Source: Closterium sp. Naga37s-1
Lineage: Eukaryota; Streptophyta; Zygnematophyceae; Desmidiales; Closteriaceae
Assembly: GCA_947471745.1 (NCBI GenBank)
Contig: CANJKZ010000724.1
Location: forward strand, 4,832,001 to 4,896,000
Direction: 5' to 3'
Length of the DNA stretch: 64,000 nt
Within the stretch, counting starts at the first letter, position 1. Every line of letters begins with the position of its first letter. The position numbers were made by a program, and so were the translations under genes. Positions 23,812 to 35,909 of this stretch are shown here, piece after piece. The notes below the pieces were generated by a model. The model made no database searches and was not told the DNA's origin. It saw nothing but the letters and a program-made list of their open reading frames with translations.

Positions 23812-24431
23812 CACCCCCTTAACCTGCTTGCCGTGAGAACTAGTACAGGTACACGTGGCGCAGCGGAAGAGGGTAGAAAGGTAAGGAAGGAGGAGGAGGC
23901 GAGAGGAGAGGAGAGAAGAGGAGAGGAGGTGGGGGGCGTGCATGAGCGCGCACGCTCAATGCCCGGGGTACCTGCTTACAAACCTCCTTTTACAAAGGGG
24001 GAGGTGAGAGAGGAAAGGGATAGAAGGTGGGCTAGGTGGGCATGAGCGCGCACGCTCATAGGGATCCCCCCCCGTTAATAACCCCCAAGTCCTCACCCCC
24101 CTTGTCACTCAACCCCTTGAACCTCACACCCTCCGCACCTTTCTACTTCCGCCACCCCCTCACCCTTTTCCACTTCTTCCCCCCCCCCCCCCCTTCTCTA
24201 CGGCGACAAGCCCTGCAGGAAGAGAGAGGGGAGGGACAGGCTGCTGGCTGATCACACCCGCCACCCCCACATCTCCCCTTCCCCCCACACGGCAGAAGCC
24301 GCAGAAGGGAAGGGGGGGAGGGGGGGGGGGGGCGTACGGAGCTGCTGGCGCTGGCGTCCGCGCTGGCGCTTCGCGTCTGATGCAGGCGCTAGCGTTCCGC
24401 ACTGGCGGTGACAGTGGCGCAGGCGCTGGCG

Positions 24432-25407
24432 TTTTTTTTTTATATATATATATATATATATTTTTAAGGATGCATTTCACTTATAAAAGTGGGTACATCC
24501 ACAGTCGTAACTGGGAGGGGGGAAGGGGCCTAGGAGACAGGGAGTCAACATTGCCCTTCCAATAACATCCTAGGGTGGTTGGAAGGCTGTTCTCGGGTTC
24601 GACCACACCGATCTAAAGCCATCCTTCCACGTCAGCGTGTCCTCATCCTGAAAAATCCGGCTCAGCATTACAGCCTCGTCCCGCTCCAAAAAGGCCCAGT
24701 TTTGCGCATCTCCTTGCCTGCTGTTGTTTGCCACGTGTTTTCTGTGGGCGTTGTAGATCCTGACATGCTTCATGAAGTTCACGCCGATTCTCCGAAGCAC
24801 CCTCAAAGGCTGAAACCTGTCCTGCCGAAAGGCTGCCTCGCACCTCTCCAGCCACACCTGGTGAAATGTCACTGCTATCAGCGGCTTTTCCGGGAAATCG
24901 ATTTCGTGCCATCTTCCGCAAACAGGAAGTCTTCCAACCTTCCCACCTCTCGCTTTGGATTCATCTGCTTCAGTGCCCCCTTTAGCGCGCCAATGACAGG
25001 CTGTATCGCTTCGCACTCGAGCAGACAGTGCGCAAGGGTTTCATCCTCCTTGCAGTGTGGGCAGCTGATATGCTCTTTCATGAAGTGCAGTCTGTCTCCC
25101 ACCTGGAGGTTTTTGCAGTGTAGTCGCAAAATAATTTCCCTTGCTCTGCCCGGCGTTACCAAAGTGTCCCGTTTTCGTATGGCACTTTTCCAGTCAATTT
25201 GTCTCCCATACTCCTGCTCCCACTTCTTCTGCTGCTTTGGTTGCTCAACTGGCCCCTTCAGTTCTGCTCGCAGCTGCCTTAGTGTGGCACCTTGCCCCTT
25301 CACACAGAGCACCGAAATTCTTAGTCGTGTGAGCGGGAAGCCTGCTTCTCCCACCAACCTGCCCTCCTCCACAAGCAAAGGAGTCAGTCTGTACGCTTCG
25401 AGTCGGT
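24432..25407 (-). mobile_element. 5'-truncated LINE insertion with poly(A)/TA tail
   Basis: The minus strand encodes the end of a LINE ORF2: a reverse-transcriptase zinc-binding region with CPHCKEDETLAHCLLEC (C-x2-C-x7-H-x4-C) near 25.05 kb, then a Trp/Arg-rich C-terminal segment down to about 24.57 kb. The two segments lie in different frames, so there is at least one frameshift near 24.9-25.0 kb. On the minus strand the sequence ends in a TA tract and A-run at 24432-24465. The 10-base repeat GGCGCTGGCG at 24422-24431 and 25408-25417 fits a target-site duplication, though the site is itself GGCGCT-repetitive. Only the 3' kilobase was inserted, typical of target-primed reverse transcription. 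Confidence 0.75.
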
Positions 25408-25523
25408 GGCGCTGGCGCTTGCGTTCCGCGCTGGCGCTGGCGGCAGTCGCACGGGCTGGCGCTGGCGCGGACCGCGGGGCGACGAGGGGGGCCGCGGGGC
25501 GACGAAACGGGGGTCGCGGACGA

Positions 25524-25650
25524 TGGGAAGGGGGGCGCCGCGGCGATGGAACGCTGGGCGCCGCGGCGATGGGAAGCGGGCGCCGCGGCGACGGGAATAA
25601 GGGGCGCCGCGGCGACGGGAATCGGGCGCCGCGGCGAACGAGCAGGGCAG
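25524..25650. repeat. GC-rich minisatellite in element C
   Basis: About five imperfect tandem copies of a 25-27-base unit containing GGCGCCGCGGCGA. It lies between the LINE and the primer site of element C. Confidence 0.75.
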
Positions 25651-25760
25651 CAGGCGCGACGGGACGGGATGGGTAGGCGTCAGAGCGCCTTAGCGGGTGC
25701 TGCAGCAGCCATGTCTTTAAGGAAAAAATTAGGTCCTCTAGAGGAACCTGCTCTGTACCA

Positions 25761-25964
25761 TGTTAGAATAGTCACCTTAGTAGACTAGGGTTTTAGAGTA
25801 AGAGAGTAGCGTGAGCGAGAGAAACAGGAAGGAAGTGGGTTTACACTAATGAGCAAGATACATGATATAGTTCAAGGGAAATTGAGCAGAGTGGTGCACC
25901 ACCAACAAGTTACTGTAGCTACACTAGAACACATAGCAAGCAGGGTATATAACACAACTTAACA
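25761..25964 (-). repeat. LTR of element C (5' in element orientation)
   Basis: 204 bases starting TGTTAGAATAGT and ending AACTTAACA. At 25889-25905 it reads GTGCACCACCAACAAG without interruption, which is the pre-insertion version of the TRIM target in the other LTR. Confidence 0.85.
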
Positions 25965-26377
25965 ACTGGAACGTGAGAGAAGGTTGGGATACAGCAGATG
26001 TCGCCAGGGCAACACGCGGAATAGGGTGGGGAGCACGGCCTAGACAAAGCTGAAGAAGGTCAGGCCGATACCACTCCTGCACAAAAAGAACTAGAAGTTA
26101 GTGAACATGCAACAGAATAACTTGCTCCATAAGATTAACTCGTGCCCAAGTATGGACAACACTTCATCCCATTCACAACAAACGGAAGTAGTTATCTGAC
26201 CTGCCCGTACACCCCGCAAAAAAATGGCATGGCGGAGCGGGAGATGCGCACGGTCATCGAGGCCATGCGAACGATGCTGCTACATATGGGTGTGCTGCAC
26301 CACTAGTGGCACCTCGCCCTGCGGCAGGCTGTTTGGGTGCGCAACTGCTTGAAATGGTCGACGCTACCGTCGAGGAC
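25965..26377 (+). mobile_element. Copia integrase fragment (fossil D)
   Basis: Bases about 26.15-26.34 kb encode the C-terminal part of a Copia integrase core, with the signature YTPQKNGMAEREMRTVIEAM. It is only a scrap with at least one break. It ends where the LTR array of element E begins. No LTR or target duplication can be assigned to it. Confidence 0.65.
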
Positions 26378-27461
26378 TGCGGAGATAACTCTAGTAACAG
26401 GAGCTAGACTACGGGCTAGGCACGGGTGCTCGTGTGATCTCTGCGTTCGTTCACTTAGTCGTTTCCTAGTGCACACACTGCTTGCTAGTTCACGGGGCAA
26501 TTTGGCAAGAGTTTCACTAAGGAAAGTTGACAACAATGATAGAAACAACATTGGCATGCAAGACTACATCAGACCTAGCAAAGCTGCTGGTCGACCTCCA
26601 GCGCAGCACGGTCGACCACGTGCCAGCACGACTTGGTCGACCGCGCTCCAGCAGAGCAAAGTCGCGGCTTGCCAACGTTGCAGGTCCACGGCGTGCCAAC
26701 GCTGTAGAAAGTTAGCTGCACAGCGTTGCACTCGCAGGACAACGGTGCACTTGCTTCGCAGGTGCGCGCAGCTGGTTGGTGCACTCTTCCATGTCACGTG
26801 TACAGCGCAGACACCCAGGTCGACTCCACACCAGCGTCTGCGCCCACCAGCCACGTCGACCTTGGGATACCACTTCCGAGGTCGGCCTCGCAGAACCATC
26901 CTGGCGACCTTCGCATGCTCCCGCAGAAGTCCGTCGCCCGAGTTACAGAGTCGACCGGGCAACCAGGGTGATGTCGACGAGTCGGCGTCCTCCCTGGTCG
27001 GCGTCCCCTCGTCGACCACTTCCGGACTAGGCTGTCGACTTCGCCAAGTCGTCGGCCACCCAAGGTTGGCGCCCTCCACCCTGGCGCCTTGCTGCTTGAC
27101 GTCCAGCTTCTCGGCGTCCTGCTCCTCGACACCCTCCAGCTCAACGTCCCCAGTCTCCCCTGTCGAGGTCGACGTTGGCCCCACCTTCGTCGACCACCAG
27201 GTTCAGTCGATCACCAGGTCAACAACACTTGTGGTTGACAACACTTCTGGTCGACCAACCACTAGGTCGACCAGCAGTCCTGTTAGCCGGCCACCCAAGT
27301 CGGCTGCTCCAAGTCGGCGTCACCAAGTCGACGCCCGTGCAGTGGCCCCCGTGCAGGTCGACCATCCCTGCCGACCCGCTCGCCCACTACTGCAGGTCGG
27401 CTGCACCCCTACACCCAACCACGAAGTCGGCTCCGCCCAAGCGAGGACGGGGCCTAACACA
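26378..27461 (-). repeat. LTR copy 1 of element E
   Basis: 1084 bases, TGCGGAGATAAC at the left and CCTAACACA at the right. It is similar to 27528-28631 but diverged, and rich in GTCGAC/GGTCGACC words. Confidence 0.7.
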
Positions 27462-27527
27462 ACTCCCATTGACACTCCCCTGCCGTGTTCACGCTTGGGC
27501 TCCTAGCCCACACAGCAACATTTCCCG

Positions 27528-28631
27528 TGCGGAGATAACAGCTACAACGGGAGCTAGACTACGGGCTAGGCACGGGTACTCGTGTGATCTCTGCGTTCGT
27601 TCCTTAGTCGTTTACTTGTGCTTGCACTACTTGCTGGTTCACGGGGAAAGTTGGCAAGAGTTTTCACTTGCAAAATTTCACAACAATGATAGCAACAACA
27701 TTGGTAACACATACTACATCAAAGCTAGCTAGGCTGCTGGTCGACCTCCAGCGCAGCATGGTCGATCGTGCTCCAGCGCAGCAGCGCTCGCACCGCTCCA
27801 GCGTTGCAGAGTAGCGATGCGCCAACTTTGCAAGTCCACGGTGTGACAACGCTGCAGCAAGTCGGCTGCACAGCGTTGCACTCGCAGGACAACGGTGCAC
27901 CTGCTTCGCAGGTGCGTGCAGCTGGTTGGTGCGCCACTCCTCGTCACGTGCACAGCACAGACGCCTAGATCGAGTCCACGCCAGCGACTGCGTCCACCAG
28001 CCACATTGACATCGGGATACCACCCCCGAGGTTGGCCTCGCAGAAGTCACCCCGACGACCTTCGCATACGTCGCCCGGGTATCACGGTCGACTGGGCAAC
28101 CACGTCTGGTCGACCAGCTCAGTCTGTAGCCAGCCAAACATGCCCGGCGTCCCCAGTCCGGCGTCCAGGTGCCCAGGAAGCCGTCCGTACACCCAGGTCG
28201 GCGTCCAAGCGCCCAGGACGCAGTGCAGACCTCCAAGACGGCGTCCAGCCTCCCAGGACGCCGACAAGACGCCCAGGTCGGCGTCTGGCCTCCCAGGGCG
28301 CCGTGCAGACGCCTACGGCGGTGTCCAGCCTCCCAGGACGCCGACCAGGTGCCTAGGTCGGCGTCTGGCCTCCCAGGACGCCGTGCAGACACCCACAACG
28401 TCGACCAGGCGCCCGGGTAGCCGTGCCGACGCCCAGGTCGGCGTCCAGCTTCCCAGGACGCCGTCCAGGCGTCCAGAACGGCGTCCTCCTGCTCGGCGCC
28501 CTCCAGCCAGGCGCCCTCCAGCTCGGCGCCCTTGCAGTGGCCCCCGTGCCCACTGCTGCAGGTCGGCTGCAACCCCCGCACATCCGACCACAAGGTCGGC
28601 TCCGCCCAAGCGAGGCCGGGGCCTAACAACA
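27528..28631 (-). repeat. LTR copy 2 of element E, with internal minisatellite
   Basis: 1104 bases with the same ends. Between about 28150 and 28480 it carries an imperfect minisatellite built on CGTCCAGCCTCCCAGGACGC (units near 30 bases) that is much less developed in copy 1. Confidence 0.7.
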
Positions 28632-31600
28632 TTCCCTTTGACACTCCTCTGCCGCGTTCACAGTTGGGCTCCACCATCCCACACGGCAGCACTGCTCGGA
28701 GAAAAGCTCATCGGCGTGCACACAACACATAGCACGCCGGTCACCGCACCAGCCATGCAAGAGGGCATGGTACCTACTGCTACATGTCGTTGTCGCCGTC
28801 GCCCACATCGGCCAGACGCACTTGGCAGATTGCGACGGAGCACCGGTTGAAGGCTGGATAGTGTAGCGCCTTCGTCAGGAAGTCAGCCGGCTGCTCGGTG
28901 GTCGGGATGTACTTCAGCGAAAACTTCCCGCGCTTCACCATGTGCTGCAGCCAGGCCTGTCGTCGCTCCATGTGCTTGAGGTTGCCCGTCAACCCCATGC
29001 CCTCGGCAACCGTGATGGCCGACTTCTTGTCCACCCGCAGGACGGTCGGCTTCCCGGCGTCCAGCTGCCGGAACTCTGCAAGGAGGAAGGGAAGGCGGCG
29101 TCCCTCCTTGCCGGCTTCAGTGGCCCCCACGTACCCCGATTCGATCGACGATAATGTCGCGCACTTGATGCGCTGGCTCGACCAGGAGGCCGCGGCCCCT
29201 CCATAGACGAACACGTAGCCGCCCGTGCTCGTCCGGCTCTGCTTGTAACCGGCGTCGTCGGCGTCCACGTAGCCGACCAGCTCCAGCGACTCAGGTCCAC
29301 CGCCGAACTCCAGGGCGGTGTCACGCGTATTGGCGAGGTAGGCAAGGCAACGGTCGACCTCACGCTAGTGCTGATCGCTCCTCACCGTGAGGCTGCTCCC
29401 CAGCTTGCTGCAGGCGAAGGCGATGTCCGGCCTCGTCGTCGTCGCCGCGAACTGCAGCGAGCCAACATTCTGCCGGTACTCCTCCTCCTGGCGCTCCTGC
29501 GCCGCCTCGTCGTCGAAGGTGAGCTGCGCGTAGGCGTCGACCGAGACCGGCGTCTTCGGGGTACGCCCGGCGCCCTCCTGGTCGATGAAGCGCCTACGCA
29601 GCTTGTCGGTGTAGCCCTGCTGGTGCAGCCACAGCTTTCCCGCCGACCTGTCGCGCACGATCTCCAGCCCGAGGTACTTTTGCACCGGCGAGATCTCCCG
29701 CAGCTCGAAGGCGGCTTCCGTCAGCTCCTTCAGCTCCTTCAGCATCGTGGTGCTGCTGCTGGCGGCGAACAGATCGTCGACGTAGACCAGCACCCAGCAG
29801 GCCACTCCGTCGTCGCCGACCTTGAAGTACAGAGCCTCATCGACCTGGCTCTTCTTCCACCCGGCGCCAACCAGCACATCGTTGAGCACCAAGTACCACA
29901 GCAGCGGCGACTGCTTCAGCCCGTACAGGCTCTTCAGGAGCTTGCACACCCGGCCGGTTCCGTCGTTGAAGTAGTCCAGCTAGGACATGTACAACACCCG
30001 GTCGAGCTTACTCTGCAAGAAGGCGTTCTTCATGTCGAGCTGCATCAGGTTGAGGTTGAGGACGGCGACGATGCTGAGGAAGATCCTCAGCGTGACGTAG
30101 CTGCCTACCAGCGCGAACGTCTCATCGTAGTCGGCGCCATACACCTGGGTGAAGCCCTTCACGACCAACCTCGCCTTCTCGCGCTCGATGGTGTCGTCGA
30201 TGTGGTACTTCGTCGTCAGCACCCACTGGTTCTTCATGATGTTCGCTCCCGGCGGGCGTTCGACCAGCTCCCACGTGCCCATGTTGATGAGGCTGCGGAT
30301 CTCCTCCTCCATGGCGGCCTTCACCGCCTGGCCCTTCCAGCTCGCCAGCGCCTCCTTCACCGACATCGTAGAGATGTCCCAGCGGTGCTAGGGGTCGGCG
30401 TGCATGTCGGGGTCGAGCTCTGGCAGCTCTTCATCCTCCTCGGCGTCATCGTACAGCAAGCCGTCGTCGTCCACGTCGTACACCATTGTGAAGGCAGCGG
30501 GGACGAAGAAGTCAGGCGGCCTTCGAATTCGGCCTGACTTCCGAGGTCCAAGTTGAACCTCCACCATGTGGCTGTTGGTGGTCTCCTCGGCGTCCCTTCC
30601 TTCAACAGCGTCGCCGCCCTCAGCGTCCTGCTGCACCTCAGTCGGCGTCCCAGCCAACTTCTCCCCTGCGGTCGGCTCCCCTGCCGACAGCCCGGTCGCC
30701 GACTGCTCCTTGGTCGGCCTTGCTGCTGCCTGCTCCCCTGTCGACTGCTGTTCTGCACGTGCCTCCTTCGCCGGCTTCACCAAAGTCGGCCGCACCACCT
30801 GCTGCCTCCCGGTCGGTGTCAGCTTCGCTCCCACGCCGACATGCACAGCATCACGTCAACCACCGGCGATGCTTGGGGCCGGCGCCACAGGTGACGCCCC
30901 AGTTCTCCCCTCATCGCCGGAGGCCGATGTCGGGGTCAGCCCATGCAAGTCGGCAACAAGGGGAGGGGCAGGTGAAGGGCAGGGAGTGGGGACGTCCTCG
31001 GCGTCCTCACCAGCGAGCCCACCGACCTCGGCGAGCAGAGGCAGCGTCGTCGTCGAGGTGTCCGTTGGCAGGTGAACCAGCATCCACTCGGACGCCGGCG
31101 GAGCTGACCTTCAGGACGCGTGGGTTGACCAGTTCACTCCTGGAGGTCAGCGGGTGACCCACTGTTCGTGTACTCGGACGGGCCGGCACCTGGCCACGTT
31201 CACCCGTCAGCCTGGGTCGAGCCTGTACACCCTTACTACCGTGTCTCCTCCGGTTGCTGGGTCTAGTCAGGTAGCCGCGTCGGGTCAGGTGTTTGCTGCA
31301 GCGTCCCGGTCTGGTCCTAAGTCTGCCCCCTGCTCGTGTCGCCTCGTGTCTCACCAGACTCTCCTCTGGCACCACCGCCTTCGTCACCCCTCCCTGCCTC
31401 GTCTCCGAGGCATCGCCTCTCGTGTCCTTGTCACTGGTCTTCCCCGGTCTCTCCCTCCCCTTCCCCCGGGGTCTGCCCCTACCTGCGTTCCTTGCGTCGA
31501 GGGGCGGCAGCGCACCGCTCCTCACTCCTCCGAGTTCCCTCCGACGGAGGCTCCCCTGCAGACTCTTCATATGGACGTGTGGGGCCCCGCCCGCGTCCGT

Positions 31601-31660
31601 GGACAGGGTTATGAGCGCTACTTTCTGCTGGTCGTTGACGACTACTCGCGTTACACCACA

Positions 31661-34600
31661 GGCATAGCCTCCCGTGTCCTTGTCTCTGGTCTTCCCCGGT
31701 CCCTCCCTCCCCTTCCTCCGGGGCCAGGCCCTACCTGCGTCCCTTGTGTCGAGGGGCGGCAGCGGGCTGCCCCTCACTCCTCCCAGTTTCCTCCGACAGA
31801 GGCCCCGCTGCAGACGCTTCACATGGACGTGTGGGGCCCGGCCCGCGTCCGTGGACAGGGTCACGAGCTCTACTTCCTGCTGGTGGTTGACGACTACTCG
31901 CGTTACACCACAGTCTTCCCCTTGCGCAGCAAGGGTGATGTCACTGAGGTGTTGATCGACTGGATCCGCGCAGCTCGTCTCCAGCTCAGGCAGAGCTTCG
32001 GCTCGAACTTTCCTGTTCTGCGTCTGCACTCTGACAGAGGTGGAGAGTTCTCCTCTGGCCTTCTGCGAGCCTACTGTCGAGCACGAGGCATCCGCCAGAC
32101 CTTCACGCTTCCGGACTCTCCACAGCAAAATGGGATTGCTGAGCGCCGCATTGGCATGGTCATGGACGTCGCCCGTACGTCCATGATGCATGCGGCTGCC
32201 CCCCATTTTCTGTGGCCGTTTGCGGTTCGGTACGCGGCGCATCAGATCAACCTTCACCCCAGGGTCTCCATGCCGGAGACCTCCCCAGCTTTGCTTTGGA
32301 CGGGGAAGGTTGGCGATGCGTCTGCGTTCCGTGTCTGGGGATCTCGGGCGTTTGTCCGCGACTTGTCTGCGGACAAGCTGTCCCCTCGTGCTGCTCCTTG
32401 CGTCTTCCTTGGCTTCCCCCTTGACGCGCCAGGGTGGCAGTTCTACCACCCCACCTCTCGCCGTGTTCTGTCCTCCCAGGACGTCACGTTTGACGAGTCG
32501 GTCCCCTACTACCGCCTCTTCCCCTACCGCACTCCGTCCCTCCCCCCGCCACCGCTCTTCCTTGTGCCAGGTCCCCCCCAGGTAGACCCCCTCCCCCCTC
32601 AGGGTCCTGCCCCTTCACGTGTGTCCCAGGTAGACGCCGTCGAGCCTGTCGAGGTTACTGGTGACTCTGGTGCTGCTGAGGGTGCTGAGCCTGGGGGTGC
32701 TGACTCTAGGGGTGCTGAGCATGTGGGTGCTACGCCTGGGGGTGCTGAGCCTGAGGGTGCTACTCCTGGGGGTGCTGAGCCTGGGGGTGCTGAGCCTGGG
32801 GGTGCTACTACTGGGGGTGCTGAGCCTGGGGGTGCTGAGCCTTGGGGTGCTGAGCCTGGGGGTGCTACGCCTGGAGGTGCTGAGCCTGGGGGTGCGGAGC
32901 CTGAGGGAGCTGGGCCTGCTCGTGTGGCGTCTGGCGGTGCTGAGCCTGGAGGTTCTTCGGGTGCTTCGTCTCGGCGGGAGCAACTGTCTCCACAGGAGCT
33001 GCGCGAGTGGTTTGCCCGGCGCTGGAGGCGTGCTGCTGGAGCTGGAGGTTCTTCGGCTGCTGAGGGTGCTGGTGCCGCGGGTCCCGGAGGTGCTCGTACT
33101 GGGAGTACTGGAGCTGCTGGGCCTGCGGGTACGACTGGAGCTGGAGCTGCTGAGGGTGTTGACGCTGAGGCTACTGCTGTCGGTCCTGGAGGCGGTCCTG
33201 CTGGGGGTGCTACTGGTGCTGCTGGAGGTACTGGAGCTGGAGGTGCTGCTGGCGCTGGTGCTGCCGCTGGGGGTACTGGTGCTGTCCCTGCCGTGTCTGG
33301 AGTCGCCGCGCGGCCTCGGCCGTACTTCGTTCCGCTCCTTCAGCAGGTTCTTGGTCTCCCGCCTTCTACTGGTCCTCCTCCTCCCTTAGAGTGTCCACAG
33401 CCTGTCCCGTCACAGTTACAGTTACATCCGGCCTCCCCACTGCCCGCTCCTTCTCCCTACACTGGTCCTACTGGAGGTCTGGCTGAGCGTCGTGAGCCTG
33501 CGTCTCGCCCTGCGTCGCCTGTCCGTCCTGCTCGCTCTAGTGGTCGTGGTTCGCGTCAGCGTCCTCCTCCTGTCCCTGGCACGCACCGGATGTCTCTGCG
33601 TCCGTCCACTGCTCCTCTGCGTGCCCCTTTGCCTTCTCCTCCTGAGTCCTCTCTTCCTGCTCTTCCCGACCCGGAGTCGGACTCTTTTCGTGCTGCCAGT
33701 CCTACTGTCACGCGTCTCCTTGCTACTGTCGTCACTGACCCTTCCTTTGAGTCCACTGCTGCGTCTGCCCTAGTTGCTGAGCTCGTCGACTTTGCTGCTC
33801 GCTGTCGTCTAGACTACGCTGCTAGTCTTGTCGTTGAGTCTGAGTCTGTCTGTCCTCCGTCCGTCGGGGGTGAGTGTGCCCTTGGCACGGACGTCCTTGA
33901 GGACAGGCAGGAGGAGTTCCAGTGTTTGGCTGCTGCTTCACCTCATCTCGTGTCCGTACTGCTTACCCCTGAGGGAGACCCGGATGCACTTGACATCCCG
34001 ACTCCGCGCTCTTACGCGGAGGCGATAGAGGGTCCCTACTTCTCTCAGTGGCAGGCAGCTATGGACACAGAGATGGCTTCCTGGAAGTCCACAGGCACCT
34101 ACGTTGACGAGGTTCCCCCGCCTGGGGCGAACATCGTCAGTGGCATGTGGATTTTCAGGGTGAAGCGACCGCCGGGTTCTCCGCCTGTCTTCAAGGCGCG
34201 TTACGTGGCTCGTGGCTTCAGTCAGCGGCAGGGAGTTGACTACTTTCAGACCTTCTCTCCCACCCCGAAGTTGACCACTCTTCGGGTACTGCTGCACATA
34301 GCTGCTCACCACGACTACGAGCTGCACTCTCTTGACTTCAGCACTGCTTTCTTGCAGGGCAGCCTGCACGAGGAGATCTGGCTGCGTCGCCCACCTGGCT
34401 TCACTGGGTCTTTTCCGCCTGGCACCCAGTGGAGCCTCCGGCGACCAGTCTACGGTCTCCGCCAGGCACCGCGTGAGTGGCACGACACACTGAGGACTAC
34501 ACTTGCGGCTCTTGGGTTTGCTCCCTCTACTGCCGACCCGTCGCTGTTTCTGCGCACCGACACTTCTTTGCCGCCGTTCTACATCCTCGTGTACGTCGAC

Positions 34601-35909
34601 GACTTGGTCTTTGCCACAGCTGACACTGCTGGACTCGCCCACGTGAAGTCCGAGCTGCAGAAGAGACACACGTGCATAGACCTGGGTGAACTGCGCAGCT
34701 ACCTTGGCTTGCAGATCACCCGGGACAGAGCACGCCGCACCATTACCCTGACTCAGTCACGCATGGTGCAGCAGGTCCTTCAGCGCTTCGGCTTCACGTA
34801 CTCCTCGCCTCAGGCCACTCCTCTGCCTACTCGCCACTCGCTCTCAGCTCTGCCTTCGGATGAGTCCGTAGAGTCGAGTGGCCCGTACCCAGAGCTTGTT
34901 GGCTGCCTCATGTACCTGATGACCTGCACACGACCTGACCTCGCATACCCTCTTAGCATTCTCGCACGCTATGTTGCTCCTGGGAGACACAGACCGGAGC
35001 ACATGGCTGCAGCGAAGAGGGTGTTGCGTTACTTGTGCAGTACGTCGGGCATGGGGCTTGTGCTTGGAGGGCAGAGTCCAGTGGTCCTCACTGGGCACGC
35101 AGACGCTTCTTGGGCTGACGACCAGGCTACGCAGCGGTCGTCGCAGGGTTACACCTTCAGCCTTGGTTCCGGCTCTGTTTCGTGGCGGGCTACCCGCTCG
35201 TCTTCTGTTCTCGGCTCCAGTTGTGAGGCTGAGATCTACGCCGGGGCCATGGCTGCACAGGAGCTTCGCTGGCTCACCTACCTGCTGACTGACCTCGGAG
35301 AGCCGCCTCGTTCTCCTCCAGTGCTGTACGTAGACAACAAGGCCATGCTGGCCTTGTGTCGAGAGCAGAGACTGGAGCACAGAACGAAGCACATTGCTCT
35401 CCGCTACTTCCTTGCTCGTGAGCTACAGCAGCGTGGTCAGCTGCGGCTTGCGTACGTGGCCTCTCAGGCCAACACTGCTGATATTTTCACCAAGGCACTT
35501 GCGCCTTGTGATCATCAGCGCTTCTGTACTCAGCTGGGTCTTGTGCCTACCTTGCCTCACTTGCTCACCCCTTGACCTTGTTTGTACTGTTGCATATATA
35601 TATACACCTGCTCTTGCTTGTCTAGCCTTATATATATATATGTAATCCTGCATGTGAACTGGCCTTGTGGCCTTGAACTTGTGCTCGGAATGTGTGGTGA
35701 CTTTGTGATCCACCCTGAGCTTGCTTTGCTTTGCTTGACTGGTCTTGTGACCCCTTGTTCTCCCCCACTTTGCCTATGGGGGTGTGTCAGATTTATATGA
35801 CATAGCTACTGTAGGCTATAGTGGGGTAGCACATATGGGGTACAGTTTTCTAGGGTTTACATTTGTACCCAACTTTCCCTTAGTCAATTCATTCTCGTTC
35901 AGTTTCTCA
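31661..35909 (+). mobile_element. Element F: partial Copia copy lying inside G
   Basis: A 3' portion of a Copia element of the A/G family: integrase (about 31.8-32.3 kb), Ala/Gly-rich linker (about 32.65-33.3 kb), reverse transcriptase (about 34.0-34.8 kb, YVDDLVFAT), RNase H (about 35.1-35.5 kb) and a 125-base LTR. What is present looks unbroken. The segment at 31.67-31.9 kb repeats the neighbouring G segment at 31.42-31.66 kb at about 90% identity, which gives an apparent in-frame duplication of the integrase start. No target duplication is visible beyond a shared A. Confidence 0.75.
35785..35909 (+). repeat. 3' LTR of element F
   Basis: 125 bases, TGTCAGATTTAT to AGTTTCTCA, preceded by the family's polypurine motif CCTATGGGGGTG. 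It is identical to 41823-41947. Confidence 0.85.

Larger units (their letters stand above)
23259..25964 (-). mobile_element. Element C: non-autonomous LTR retroelement carrying a TRIM and a LINE
   Basis: Two about 203-base LTRs (TGTTAG..TTAACA) bound an interior with no retroviral-type coding region of its own. On the minus strand the LTR at 25761-25964 is followed by a near-match to the initiator tRNA-Met primer site (TGGTACAGAGCAGG, 25747-25760), and a purine run (GGTTAAGGGGG) precedes the other LTR, so the element is oriented leftwards. The flanks GCTGG (23254-23258) and ACTGG (25965-25969) look like a target duplication with one change. The LTRs differ at about 9-10 of 203 positions plus a small indel (near 5%), so it is older than A, B and H. 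Without its two inserts it is about 1.4 kb, the size of a LARD- or TRIM-class element. Confidence 0.75.
26378..31084 (-). mobile_element. Element E: minus-strand Copia fossil with two tandem LTRs
   Basis: Read leftwards: a Ser/Thr-rich linker (about 31.0-30.4 kb), reverse transcriptase (about 30.35-29.4 kb, YVDDLFAAS near 29.78 kb), RNase H (about 29.3-28.8 kb), polypurine-like CAAAGGGAA, then an LTR (28631-27528). A second copy of the last 66 interior bases follows, then a second LTR (27461-26378). Integrase and gag are not present, and the right edge meets element G. It is broken, with about three breaks. The two LTRs are clearly diverged, so it is older than B and H. A related reverse-transcriptase scrap lies at about 61.84-62.08 kb. 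Confidence 0.75.

Noticed and set aside
28150-28480. Regularly spaced repeats that could suggest a CRISPR array
   Set aside because: Units are imperfect and contiguous without unique spacers, inside an LTR of a eukaryotic retroelement.
26726-28692. Several long Arg/Pro-rich frames including one of 342 residues
   Set aside because: They are translations of GC-rich E-element LTRs and their minisatellite, with no recognisable domain.
29368-30537. A 389-residue plus-strand frame
   Set aside because: It is antisense to the reverse transcriptase of element E; its His/Leu-rich composition is a codon-bias shadow.
31154-35575. The 1473-residue open frame as a possible host gene
   Set aside because: All of its domains are Copia polyprotein parts and it spans the border of two elements.
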